64,000 nt of DNA from Salisapilia sapeloensis (taxonomy: Eukaryota > Oomycota > Peronosporomycetes > Peronosporales > Salisapiliaceae). The stretch spans positions 59,671-123,670 of the forward strand of contig JAADVB010000023.1 in NCBI GenBank assembly GCA_023334545.1, in the 5' to 3' direction. The position numbers and the translations under genes are program-made. The notes under the pieces were generated by a model. It had not been told where the DNA came from. It ran no database searches and saw only the letters and a list, made by a program, of their open reading frames with translations. Shown here piece by piece: positions 33,584 to 43,881 of the stretch (positions are counted from its first letter, which is position 1; each line of letters opens with the position of its first letter).

Positions 33584-34486
33584 CTACCACCCATACTTGG
33601 CGTGCGTCTCGGCCTTGGTCTTCATGTTCCGACCCTTTTGCTCCAGCAGATCCTGCTCCATGCTCTTCGCATCGAACGCCAGTTGGTTCAGCTGATGCTT
33701 CTGACGCTGCAGACGACTCGGCTTGCCTGTGGACACTTTCATGCCGGCGCGAGCGTTCCAAAAACTAGCGCTTACATGCACTTCCTGGTCGCGTTTCAGC
33801 TCCCCCGTGGCGTCCACCGGGGCTTCCCACGCATGCGCATCTGGACCTTGGATTTCCACGACGCGATCGGCGACGGCGTTAAAGTTCCCTTGTAGCAACT
33901 GTCGTTCAATCTCTCTTTCCCTTTTCTTTGCACGCTTCGAACTAGACTCTTCCTCTTCCTCGTAGACTGGTAGCGGCGGAGGATCGTAGGTCGGATGCAT
34001 GTATTCCGGTGGTGGAGGCTGCTCTACTGCAGTGCTTTTGTCCACTGGACGCTGTGGTGGATTTGGTGGGGCCATCTCGTGCTTTGGAGCTGGAAGAAAC
34101 GGAAGTGTAGTGGACTGAGGAGCGGCCGTAGGCGCTTGCAAAGGTTTTGGCTCTCCTCGCAGTCGCTTATTCTGGGCTAAGAGCGAGACGGAGGACGGCA
34201 TCTCGTTCGGATCTTCCGCAGCATACGACTGATCGTCGTCGGAGTCTGAGTCGAACTTGGTAGACGCTCCAGATTCTAGCAACTTTTGAATATCCGGTGG
34301 CAAGTGCAGCGTCGTTCGCTTCATCTTCCGCTTCCGTCTTTTGGGGGGCGATGAAGTCGTGTCTGCTACATCCTCTTCTTCTTTCGTAGTAGTAGTGGTA
34401 GGTTCAGCTACTGGAGCATTGTCTGCAGGAGTATCTTCTGGCTCACTGTCGGATGCACTCGAGTAGTCTGGCAATAGCGACGCCAT
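33584..34486 (-). CDS. PRCC: PRCC family protein (proline-rich, splicing/mitotic checkpoint factor)
   Basis: A single exon of 300 residues from the ATG at 34486. The N-terminus has acidic Ser/Asp stretches (YSSASDSEPEDTPAD), a basic cluster (PPKRRKRKMKRTTLHLPPDI) and a proline-rich middle. The C-terminal PRCC domain is clear: SGKPSRLQRQKHQLNQLAFD-type sequence followed by AKSMEQDLLEQKGRNMKTKA and the terminal KYGW, matching the family's KHQ...A...E...R...KYG signature. Animal PRCC is nuclear and associates with splicing factors and MAD2B. The gene is divergent from TPI-GAPDH with 271 bases between the start codons, so the two probably share a bidirectional promoter region. Confidence 0.87.
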   Translation of the reverse strand: MASLLPDYSSASDSEPEDTPADNAPVAEPTTTTTKEEEDVADTTSSPPKRRKRKMKRTTLHLPPDIQKLLESGASTKFDSDSDDDQSYAAEDPNEMPSSVSLLAQNKRLRGEPKPLQAPTAAPQSTTLPFLPAPKHEMAPPNPPQRPVDKSTAVEQPPPPEYMHPTYDPPPLPVYEEEEESSSKRAKKREREIERQLLQGNFNAVADRVVEIQGPDAHAWEAPVDATGELKRDQEVHVSASFWNARAGMKVSTGKPSRLQRQKHQLNQLAFDAKSMEQDLLEQKGRNMKTKAETHAKYGW

Positions 34487-34691
34487 GATCTCTTCTAACT
34501 CTTCTGCTCAATACTTTCTCGCCGCTTCCGATATTCAATTTGCTCCAATCGTGCATCCACATCATACTTTTCCACCAATCCCCATCTTCTGCACCAGCTT
34601 CAATATATCCCACAAAACCGCCGTCTTTCACCTACGTTATAGCCCAGGCGTTCATTCGAGTGTCTATTTACTGAGACGCAACAGCAGCTGA

Positions 34692-36596
<1,905 letters not shown>

Positions 36597-36629
36597 TTAC
36601 CTCTAACACGATGCCTTTTGCGAGTCAGT

Positions 36630-38147
36630 CTATTCCTTTGCATTTAAATCAAGCGCTTCTACGTCTTTCTCTAGCTTTTCCTTCTCATGCGCATTCTCCT
36701 GCTGCCCGTCCGCCGTCGCCTGCATGCTGCTCACCAGATACTCCTCGTCCTGCTCCTCCATGTACTCGGTGGAGAAGTCCGCAAAGTCCGCCTGCAGTTT
36801 GGCTTCCTCCGCCTTGCTCATCTTGCCTCTGCGTTCCGCCTGGAGCGTCTTCAGCTGCCTCTCTCGCTTCTTCTTGTTCGCCCGCGCCTCCTTCGGAATC
36901 ACCTTCCGGACAAGGATAATGTCCGGAAGCTCCGACCGTTCTAAAAGACGCAGATGGTTGGTGCTGATATTGGACGTCGTCATGTCATACCCTTTGACGC
37001 TGTCTCCAGACGACAGCAGGCCGCCGAGGTGACTGCGGACGATGAACGTCGTATCATTCACGCCAAAGTCGCTCTCTCGCGCGACCTCAATGTCTGCCAC
37101 TGTGAATTTAGGTGATGGCTGGTCGTCCAGAGGTTCCACGTCGAGCACAAAGAACTCGGACAGGTGAGGAGATGTCTCCAGCGGCTCAAAGTAGTTGCTC
37201 CAGAAGCGGTCGCTCGACAGCTCGGCCTTGGCGCCAGACATTGGGTCCACGAGGTGGATGAGTGACGTCGTGCGGGAGCAGAGCACCAAGGGAGAAATGT
37301 TTCTGCAGGCGTTTGCTACCTTCTTGGGCAGAATGAGTAGATCGTCCTTGCAGACGGAGGCCACTTCCACTGACAACGTCGTCTGGAGGTTGGCCGATCC
37401 CTGTGACTTGTCCTCGGAGATGAGTTTCGTCGAGTGCTTCGACCGGATGGGGGCACAGGAGCCTAGGAACTGCACGAATCGATCGGCGACGGATCTCGTG
37501 CCAAAGTAAAAGTCCATTCCGTCCTTGACTGTCTGGATGCCGATCGCATGCGAGTGCGCGTCGTGCTTGAGAATCTCCTGCTCTAGTCGGAACATCGTTC
37601 TCTTGTGGGAAGTCTATTCGAGTGAATTAGTACGGAAGATCAATCTCATTTATATGCATGACGAGCGGACCTTTTGGCGGACCTGAACGAGCGCTCGCCA
37701 AGTATGGTCGTGATACTGCTTGGTGCAGTCTGGGCACTTGGCGTTGTTCACGACGAACGTGACGACGCAAGTATTCTGGACGCTCGCGTGTGCCGCAGCC
37801 ACTTCTCGTTGGAGCGTGAGCTTGACCTTGATGCGCTTCGAGTGCGGCTCGGTCCAGACGAAGGCGGCGTCCACGAGCTTGGCCTTGTTCAGTCCGTGGA
37901 CGTGTTTCAGGCACAGCGCCATGAGCTCTGCCGACTCCCACTCGCAATAGAGCCAGGCGCTTCCGTAGCTAGATGTGCCCTGGCCTTTGCCTTTGGGTGC
38001 GTATCGCAAGCAGCCTTTGCATTGATACATTTCGTTCGTGAGCTCAATGCCGTCGCTGACGTCGACCTCGGCGGCGACGCACGAGGCGCACATGTTCATG
38101 GCATTCGACTCGATTTGCACGCCGCATACGCAGCAGAGGATGGCCAT
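36630..38147 (-). CDS. NMD3: 60S ribosomal export protein NMD3 (2 exons)
   Basis: Exon 1 is 38147-37671 and exon 2 is 37613-36630, with a 57 bp GT-AG intron (phase 0), giving 486 residues. The junction restores VQVRQK to TSHKRTMFRLEQEILKHDAH, a hallmark NMD3 segment. The N-terminus has the paired CxxC zinc ligands (C5/C8, C20/C23, C43/C46, KCPDC later). GMDFYFGTRSVADRFVQFL and PIRSKHSTKLISEDKSQGS are conserved core blocks. The C-terminus holds the ELPDIILVRKVIP block and a charged coiled tail. NMD3 is the Crm1 adaptor that carries pre-60S subunits out of the nucleus. It has leucine-rich, NES-like sequence near the end (EKLEKDVEALDLN). Confidence 0.93.
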
Positions 38148-38283
38148 CGTTATTGAGTTCGGAAGAAGATGGAGAAATGAAGAATGGATAGGAAAACAGA
38201 AATCGGTTTCTTCGCAGACGGCGAAGAAAATTATGTGTGGTCAAGAAAGAAAAGTACAGAATCAGATATACTTTTTGTTACAT

Positions 38284-38520
38284 TTAGTGCTTGAGAATGA
38301 AGGCGTGGTGGTGGAAGCGACCGTCGCCGACACGGGCGGCAGTCGTCGAGTCCTCGCTCTGACTCCTCTTCCGTCGTAGGCTCTGTGGTTCTGTAACTGG
38401 TCCCTCCTTTCGCTTGTCTTCGCTGGAGCTTCGGGCAGTACGCGTCTTTGTCTTTGTCTTAGTCTGACTTTCGGCATGCTTGGGCACGTATTTGGTCGAG
38501 TTTGACTGAGGTACTTCCAT
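38284..38520 (-). CDS. Small basic hypothetical protein
   Basis: A 78-codon ATG frame, 136 bases upstream of NMD3's start codon on the same strand. The product is highly charged (YVPKHAESQTKTKTKTRTAR, SLRRKRSQSEDS) and ends VGDGRFHHHAFILKH. No domain is recognised. Composition looks like a disordered nuclear protein, and its position in a compact block favours a real gene, but there is no independent support. Confidence 0.4.
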   Translation of the reverse strand: MEVPQSNSTKYVPKHAESQTKTKTKTRTARSSSEDKRKEGPVTEPQSLRRKRSQSEDSTTAARVGDGRFHHHAFILKH

Positions 38521-39311
38521 GCAAAAGAATGCTAGTCTTTCGTTTGGTTGAAGTACGCGGTTCGAGGTAGCTTGGGAAATAAACGCTCTAGTTGCAGCTC
38601 GTTTGCATACGTAAAAGACGTGCGTCTACACTCCATCGTCTCAGCATTATTATCGTAAGTTTCGCGACAAAGAAAGTGACGTTGAAGCAGAATCTCCAAT
38701 CTTTGCTAGGCTACACTAAGGAAAGAAGCCATGCTTTACGGCCTCATAGGCAATTCGCCATATATGAAAAATTCATTTCCTAGGTAGCCAAACCCAAAGT
38801 GGTAACCTACTCTTCATTGTATCCTAGGAATGCATAGACGACACAGAATCCACCATCTTTGCTGGATTTTGAGCCTGCAGATTCCACCGAGTGGATACGG
38901 CATCCATGCAGTATGCCTACGCTCCAAAAGGAAGATCATGTACTCGACCTCGAGGAACATGCGTATGATGTAGTACACGCAAAATTTCTGACTTTGTTTG
39001 GAATGGTGCTTGGTGGTACTTGCCTTCGAAAGATTAATTTTCGTTTGCAGATGCATCATCCTGTCAGAAGCAACAACGGGTCGTCTGATCTAATGCAAGC
39101 AATCCACAAACACAGACTTCACAACCAGGTATCTTGTAGCATGCACACTCCCGCAGATTCTTCCAAAGTTGCTATTTGAAATACATTCAAGAGATAGATG
39201 TTCTTTCATGTTCCAACTCGATGTGTGCGCTATAAGGACTATGGACTGTCAGCACACGACCAGAATGATATTGCAAAGCCGAGAAGGATAAGCAACCTAT
39301 GAAATATCCAT
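38521..39311. other. Intergenic, one weak plus-strand frame
   Basis: A 106-codon frame at 38859-39179 (+) contains LDFEPADSTEWIRHPCSMPT and HAYDVVHAKFLTLFGMVLGG, which has protein-like composition but no recognised domain and no secure start. It may be a gene remnant. Confidence 0.3.
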
Positions 39312-39814
39312 CTACGTTACACAGCAACTCGGACATTTAAAAGAAAAGAAATTGAAATGTATTGTTGAATATATATCAATAATGCTTCGAGCAATTTGCT
39401 GCTCTTCTCCACTTTCTACTTCACCAAATACGAGGTATCCTTCCACCCAACGAATTTCAAAATAATTTCCTAAGACATCCATCCAAGCCAGATTATTCAA
39501 AGCAAGGCATGGGCTGCGGGTCATAGGATGCTGATAAGGACAGCCTAATGAAGCCTTGCATGTGCATAGGCTAAGACTCTGCTCAGGGTGAACCACCATC
39601 GTTCTGCTTTGGCGCGTCGCTTTTGTTTCTTAAAAGCAGAGTGCGCATCTTTATCTTGAGTGACTTCGGTATCTTCGCGTTCATCTTCTGCCAGGAACGT
39701 CGTCTCCAGCTTCTTGTCACTGAGCCAGGCAGACTGTTCACGTTGCTGCTTTTCGATCTTGGCTTTCATGAAAAAATGATGGCGAGTTGGGTTGGCAAAC
39801 ATACTGGCGTGCAT
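39312..39814 (-). CDS. Hypothetical protein (2 exons)
   Basis: Exon A (39814-39578) starts at an ATG. It is charged and helical (MKAKIEKQQREQSAWLSDKK, FKKQKRRAKAERWWFTLSR). A 47 bp GT-AG intron (39577-39531) joins it in phase 0 to exon B (39530-39312), reading HPMTRSPCLALNNLAWMDVL, GNYFEIRWVEGYLVFGEVES and GEEQQIARSIIDIY. The total is 151 residues. The second half looks like a compact alpha/beta unit, but I do not recognise the family. The intron is short even for this window, so the join needs transcript support. Without splicing, exon A alone ends at 39545. Confidence 0.42.
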
Positions 39815-39955
39815 CGTGCTGAATAGTGTAGTTTAAGGCGACTTGTGCTGTTGGAAGCTGGTTGGAAAATGAAGCGTCCTGTGTATCTGTGGTCTATAGA
39901 ATGAACGCTCATCTTTGATAACAACAAAATGATTGTAACCCTCGTCCAGTCCACG

Positions 39956-40246
39956 TCAAGTGACTTGGCAGGTGTATATTGATTCAAGTGGATAATTTAA
40001 ATCTTCCGTGGTTCGACAGAATGTACGAGTGCAAAAGCTCCGGTCATAGAGTGGGTGTGTTGCCTCCTTTAGTCCTTGTGTAAGCGCTTGAAGCAAAGCA
40101 ACTTTCGTTAACTCGACATCCATTCCGTGGAGCAAGGAGCAGGGACCATCACTCACATGAGCACAAGCACTGTTCGTCACATCGTCACAGCTATGTCTGC
40201 CGCACGGAATGTATCCTGGAAGCTTCCCTGTGGGCAACTCTGCCAT
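39956..40246 (-). CDS. Hypothetical ORF, Cys-containing (doubtful)
   Basis: A 96-codon ATG frame with seven cysteines (GYIPCGRHSCDDVTNSACAH, DGPCSLLHG, FCTRTFC). It has a helical middle (ELTKVALLQALTQGLKEA) and no signal peptide. No domain is recognised. It may be a small gene or an isolated exon. Confidence 0.28.
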   Translation of the reverse strand: MAELPTGKLPGYIPCGRHSCDDVTNSACAHVSDGPCSLLHGMDVELTKVALLQALTQGLKEATHPLYDRSFCTRTFCRTTEDLNYPLESIYTCQVT

Positions 40247-40735
40247 CGCTAATCAATCCAGCAGTGGACGGTGCGAAACGTACCAGACCAAGAAAATACT
40301 CTGATTACAATGTATGTGACCGAAGCATTTAAGCACGAGGATGAAAAGCCCTTGCCTCGGGATATCTTAGATCGATTCACTGACTACCGGTGGTAACTTG
40401 GAGTCCATTCCCAATTCGGACAGCCATTAACCAATCGACCTGCGGTCTACCGCGTATGACTAACGTAAAGATGAAGCCCCATACGTCCACTGTCAACAAC
40501 ACTCGCCAATAAGCGTTCCGAAAGACCAAAGACCAAAGGAGACTATACGAACGTCAGGATATTGCCCGAGACGAGAAGGCAGACGGACTGAAGACAGTAA
40601 AATGCCAATTTCACCATTAAAAGCTATGCCAAGAGCGATAAGAGAAGTTTAGGGAATATACCTGAGGCATGACATTTCTTCCTCGGCTGATGGCACGTCG
40701 TGAGGACCGCTCCTAGCTAGGATGCCGAAACGCAT

Positions 40736-40993
40736 TTAATATATCAAACTATTGGATAAATGGAACCACTTCAACTGATCAATGTTTTTAAATGCGTCCG
40801 AGAAGAATGCGTACATCTCGACGTGGTGTTTAGATGGAAGAAGACTGGTATCCGACATGGCGCCAGATCCGATGATTTTCGCGCCTTCTTGACTGCATAC
40901 GATTGGCTCGGAATGCAACATTTTAATATTAATGTTTTGGGATTGGTCCCCGAGTTGAAATTTTCGCACAGCCTCCGACACCAAAGACGCCAT
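40736..40993 (-). CDS. Doubtful divergent ORF abutting the WD40 gene
   Basis: An 85-codon ATG frame (MASLVSEAVRKFQLGDQSQN..., ending LKWFHLSNSLIY) with balanced, protein-like composition. Its ATG is 8 bases from the ATG of the plus-strand WD40 gene, which leaves no room for two separate leaders. Either one start is misplaced or the frame is chance or part of an older gene. No family is recognised. Confidence 0.25.
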   Translation of the reverse strand: MASLVSEAVRKFQLGDQSQNINIKMLHSEPIVCSQEGAKIIGSGAMSDTSLLPSKHHVEMYAFFSDAFKNIDQLKWFHLSNSLIY

Positions 40994-41001
40994 TTATCGG
41001 A

Positions 41002-43284
41002 ATGCGTCGCCAGCACTATGCCAGCAGCAGCCATAGCAGACCATCCAGCAGCGGTGGTAGATACCCAACGTACAGTGACGAGAGCCGATATAGAAGCGTG
41101 CATGTAAGTAACACTGGCGGCTTCAATCTCTCTGCTAACGACTTTGACACGTCCAATGGGGTGCTGCAGCGTCGGCACAGTCCTCCATCCACTCCACATC
41201 GCCGACCAAGTGATAGTGCAATGCACAAAGAGCTTTCTTCACCTCGAGCCAAACGGCCTGCTCCGTCTGAAGAGCGGTCCGTCCAGATACGCACAGGCGG
41301 CCGAAAGTTAGCTCCGAAGCCACCGGGGAATCACTACGTGGCGCTAGGACGACAAACCAGCCACAACTCTCGCAAACGGTCAAAGAGTCGGTCGAGCGAG
41401 CGACCTGCGCCCCAACAGTTTACTCCTAATACTTCTAACGATATGTACTTGGGCGGAAAGCAGCGTCCGACGCCTGCGGATCGTGATCCATCCTCTGCGA
41501 CGCGAGTGGCAATACCCTCAGAGCGCGATTATTCAACTGGAAACCAGGCGCAGACACCTTCAGCTCGTAGTTATTCAGCTGGGAAGCAGACGCCGACACC
41601 TTCACATCGTAGTTATCAGACTGGAAATAATGTGCGTTCAGAGAAGAGAGAGCGTAGTCCAAGTGCAGCTAGGTCTAGATCTAGGTCGAAGAAAGAGACG
41701 AGAGGACGTAGTCTGAGTACAGGTAGGTCCGAGGCAACGAAAAAGACGATAGAGGAGGGAGACAAGTTCCGCACAGAGTTGGAGAAGGCCAAGGATGATC
41801 TGGAAAAGAGCCAAAAGGAGCTGGAGAAGCTCCAGATGCAGAAGAAGAAGATTGACGAGCAGATCCAGACGCAGCAGTATAAAGTCATGGACCACAGCGT
41901 CGTGGTGGAGTCGTTGGAGAAGCGTCAGAGGCTCCAGCAAGAGTTTTACGGCCAGCAGCGTGGCGGGGAAGAGCGACAGAAATCGTCCAAGCGTCGGCGC
42001 ATCGTAGACGAAGATGATGAGGAGGAAGAAGACGATGACGATGACGTCGTGATCATTGAGCCAGAGCAGGTAAAGCAGGAGCCAGCGAGAGACGCTCCAG
42101 ACAAGATTCCGGAAGCCTCTGTCGATCGCGAAGCGCAGACGAGTCGGTCCTGTGGTGGCAAGTCGTCTCCAGAGCTATTGTCCCAGTGGCGAGTAAACTA
42201 CTTTCCTGACAACATGCCTCGAAAGGCGCGTCTCCTGGCGTTTAACCCTGCCGTACCGGAACTCTTTACGACGGCATCGGACGATGGGGCCCTCAAGATC
42301 TGGAGATACGACTCGAAACGACAGAGTCTCGATGGCGTCGTTCAGTTGGACTCGTACGCCCTTCGGAATGAAGCGCCGTGCGCCGAAAGCATGTGCTGGA
42401 GTCCGGACGGCAACCGCATCGCTCTGGCCTTTCGAGATCCATTGGACAACAAGGGAGAGTTCTGCGTTGCCAGGCTGCACAACATGGAGCTCCGGAACTG
42501 CCAGCGTCCGCAGAAACTAGCAGAGGACCGACTCACGCGCATGCGGACGGGACTGCATCCTCGAGGCGTGACGGCCGTCCAGTGGCTGCCGGAAGGCTCT
42601 GGAGAGGCGCTGACGAGCAGGCGGTTGGTGACTGCCGGTCGCCACCACAGCATCATGATCTGGAACGTCCAGCAGTCCAGCATTGACAATGGAAGAAACC
42701 TCCATGTGCAGCACAAGAGCGAGGTGCGCAGTCTGTGCATCCACTCGGACCGGAGAAGAATGCTGAGTGGCGGTCTGGACGGCCTTGTGCTCTTGTGCGA
42801 CATGGAGCGTGGGGACGTGGAGACAGTGGTGGAGAAGCGGAAGCCGACGCTGTGCAAAATGAACGACGTGAGTGAGAACCCGATGGACCCGAATCTCGTC
42901 ATGGTCAGCAGCATCTCTGCGACGGAGCACAAGCTCTTGATGAAGGATTTGCGTGTGAGGGGAGAGGTGATGTCTCTCCTGGCTGGCACGCAAGGACTTA
43001 GTCAATATCTTGTGCCTCGATGGAGACCGAATGGGAACCACGTTGCGTGCGGAAACAAGCAAGGAGCAGTGAACGTGTGGGACATTCGGTGTGGAGATGG
43101 AGACGTGAGTCCCCACCAGACCCAGGCTATCCACAGTACGTGCTCTAGTATCTTTATTGAAGTGCATGCGACTGATATGTGTCTTGTAGATAAAAGCGTG
43201 CTGCATGCGAATTGGCACCCGACGGAGAATGCGCTGGTGACGGTGTCGTCGGACCGGAATTTAGGATTGTTAACATTTCGTTAG
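41002..43284 (+). CDS. WD40 repeat protein with SR-rich N-terminus, coiled coil and SIM-like patch
   Basis: Open without interruption for 760 codons. Residues 1-250 are Ser/Arg/Pro-rich, with repeats of a SYSxGxQxxTPS type near 175-215. A coiled coil follows (about 253-315: LEKAKDDLEKSQKELEKLQM), then an acidic run with VVIIEPEQVKQEP. WD40 blades occupy the C-terminal half: ARLLAFNPAVPELFTTASDD, GALKIWRYD, RRLVTAGRHHSIMIWNV, MLSGGLDGLVLLCDMERG, HVACGNKQGAVNVWDIR and NALVTVSSDRNLGLLTF. Two candidate GT-AG introns whose lengths are multiples of three (66 bp at about 41105-41170; 54 bp at 43136-43189) lie inside the frame. Removing the second tightens the last blade (AIHNKSVLHANWHP). A nuclear scaffold or a DCAF-type ligase adaptor are both possible. 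Confidence 0.85.
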   Translation: MRRQHYASSSHSRPSSSGGRYPTYSDESRYRSVHVSNTGGFNLSANDFDTSNGVLQRRHSPPSTPHRRPSDSAMHKELSSPRAKRPAPSEERSVQIRTGGRKLAPKPPGNHYVALGRQTSHNSRKRSKSRSSERPAPQQFTPNTSNDMYLGGKQRPTPADRDPSSATRVAIPSERDYSTGNQAQTPSARSYSAGKQTPTPSHRSYQTGNNVRSEKRERSPSAARSRSRSKKETRGRSLSTGRSEATKKTIEEGDKFRTELEKAKDDLEKSQKELEKLQMQKKKIDEQIQTQQYKVMDHSVVVESLEKRQRLQQEFYGQQRGGEERQKSSKRRRIVDEDDEEEEDDDDDVVIIEPEQVKQEPARDAPDKIPEASVDREAQTSRSCGGKSSPELLSQWRVNYFPDNMPRKARLLAFNPAVPELFTTASDDGALKIWRYDSKRQSLDGVVQLDSYALRNEAPCAESMCWSPDGNRIALAFRDPLDNKGEFCVARLHNMELRNCQRPQKLAEDRLTRMRTGLHPRGVTAVQWLPEGSGEALTSRRLVTAGRHHSIMIWNVQQSSIDNGRNLHVQHKSEVRSLCIHSDRRRMLSGGLDGLVLLCDMERGDVETVVEKRKPTLCKMNDVSENPMDPNLVMVSSISATEHKLLMKDLRVRGEVMSLLAGTQGLSQYLVPRWRPNGNHVACGNKQGAVNVWDIRCGDGDVSPHQTQAIHSTCSSIFIEVHATDMCLVDKSVLHANWHPTENALVTVSSDRNLGLLTFR

Positions 43285-43343
43285 GAATAGATGGTGGAGA
43301 GTTTACTTTGCATGTCGTTCGGTTCGCAATGGGGATCTGGAGC

Positions 43344-43820
43344 TCATACGCCATTAGTGGAAGGTCTTTCGAATGGAAGGAGACGTAGATGAAGCAGCTC
43401 TAGTGGAAGTGCTACGTTGGGCATCGTCGGAGGAGATTGCCGGCTACGTGTCAATCTCGTGGAAACTTGGGTTGGCATTTGCTTTATGCTTTTATAAAAT
43501 CGAAGGACTAAGATGGTCAGAGGACCGCTGGCCATTAAGAGTAGTGGGCTGTTGATCAATTTGCTATTTATATTCGTGGAGCAGGACAGGAGAGACACTT
43601 GAAACGAGAAGACGAGCGTGTCCATTGTCACTGCCCTTTCAGGATCGAATCGAACGTCGACAAGATGGGACAAGACCACCGTCTCAGAAAATAGGGTCCG
43701 TGGAAGAAAGCGTGCACTTTTGTGCGCGCCTAGTAAAGTGGGTCGCGTGTGGTCGCATCGTACGCACGTTGGGAGCAATACCAGCCAGAAGGCGTCGACG
43801 AGGGAGCTGGCCATGGCCAA
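43344..43820 (-). CDS. Hypothetical ORF of uncertain strand
   Basis: A 158-codon minus-strand ATG frame begins MAMASSLVDAFWLVLLPTCV, mildly signal-like. It contains LFSETVVLSHLVDVRFDPER and a hydrophobic stretch LLLMASGPLTILVLRF. It is divergent from the WW/PDZ/PH gene with 61 bases between starts. Plus-strand frames of similar length overlap it (43373-43555, 43625-44101), so the coding strand is not settled. No domain is recognised. Confidence 0.27.
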   Translation of the reverse strand: MAMASSLVDAFWLVLLPTCVRCDHTRPTLLGAHKSARFLPRTLFSETVVLSHLVDVRFDPERAVTMDTLVFSFQVSLLSCSTNINSKLINSPLLLMASGPLTILVLRFYKSIKQMPTQVSTRLTRSRQSPPTMPNVALPLELLHLRLLPFERPSTNGV

Positions 43821-43857
43821 GTAGGAATTTAATCTACTCTTGCATATCTTTAGTCGT

Positions 43858-43864
43858 CCATTCT
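43858..43864 (+). promoter_or_regulatory. Initiator-like element (CCATTCT)
   Basis: Fits YCAYTYY and is followed by AATTCTC, resembling the downstream flanking region of oomycete core promoters. It lies only about 18 bases before the ATG at 43882. Confidence 0.35.
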
Positions 43865-43881
43865 AATTCTCCCAACTGGAT

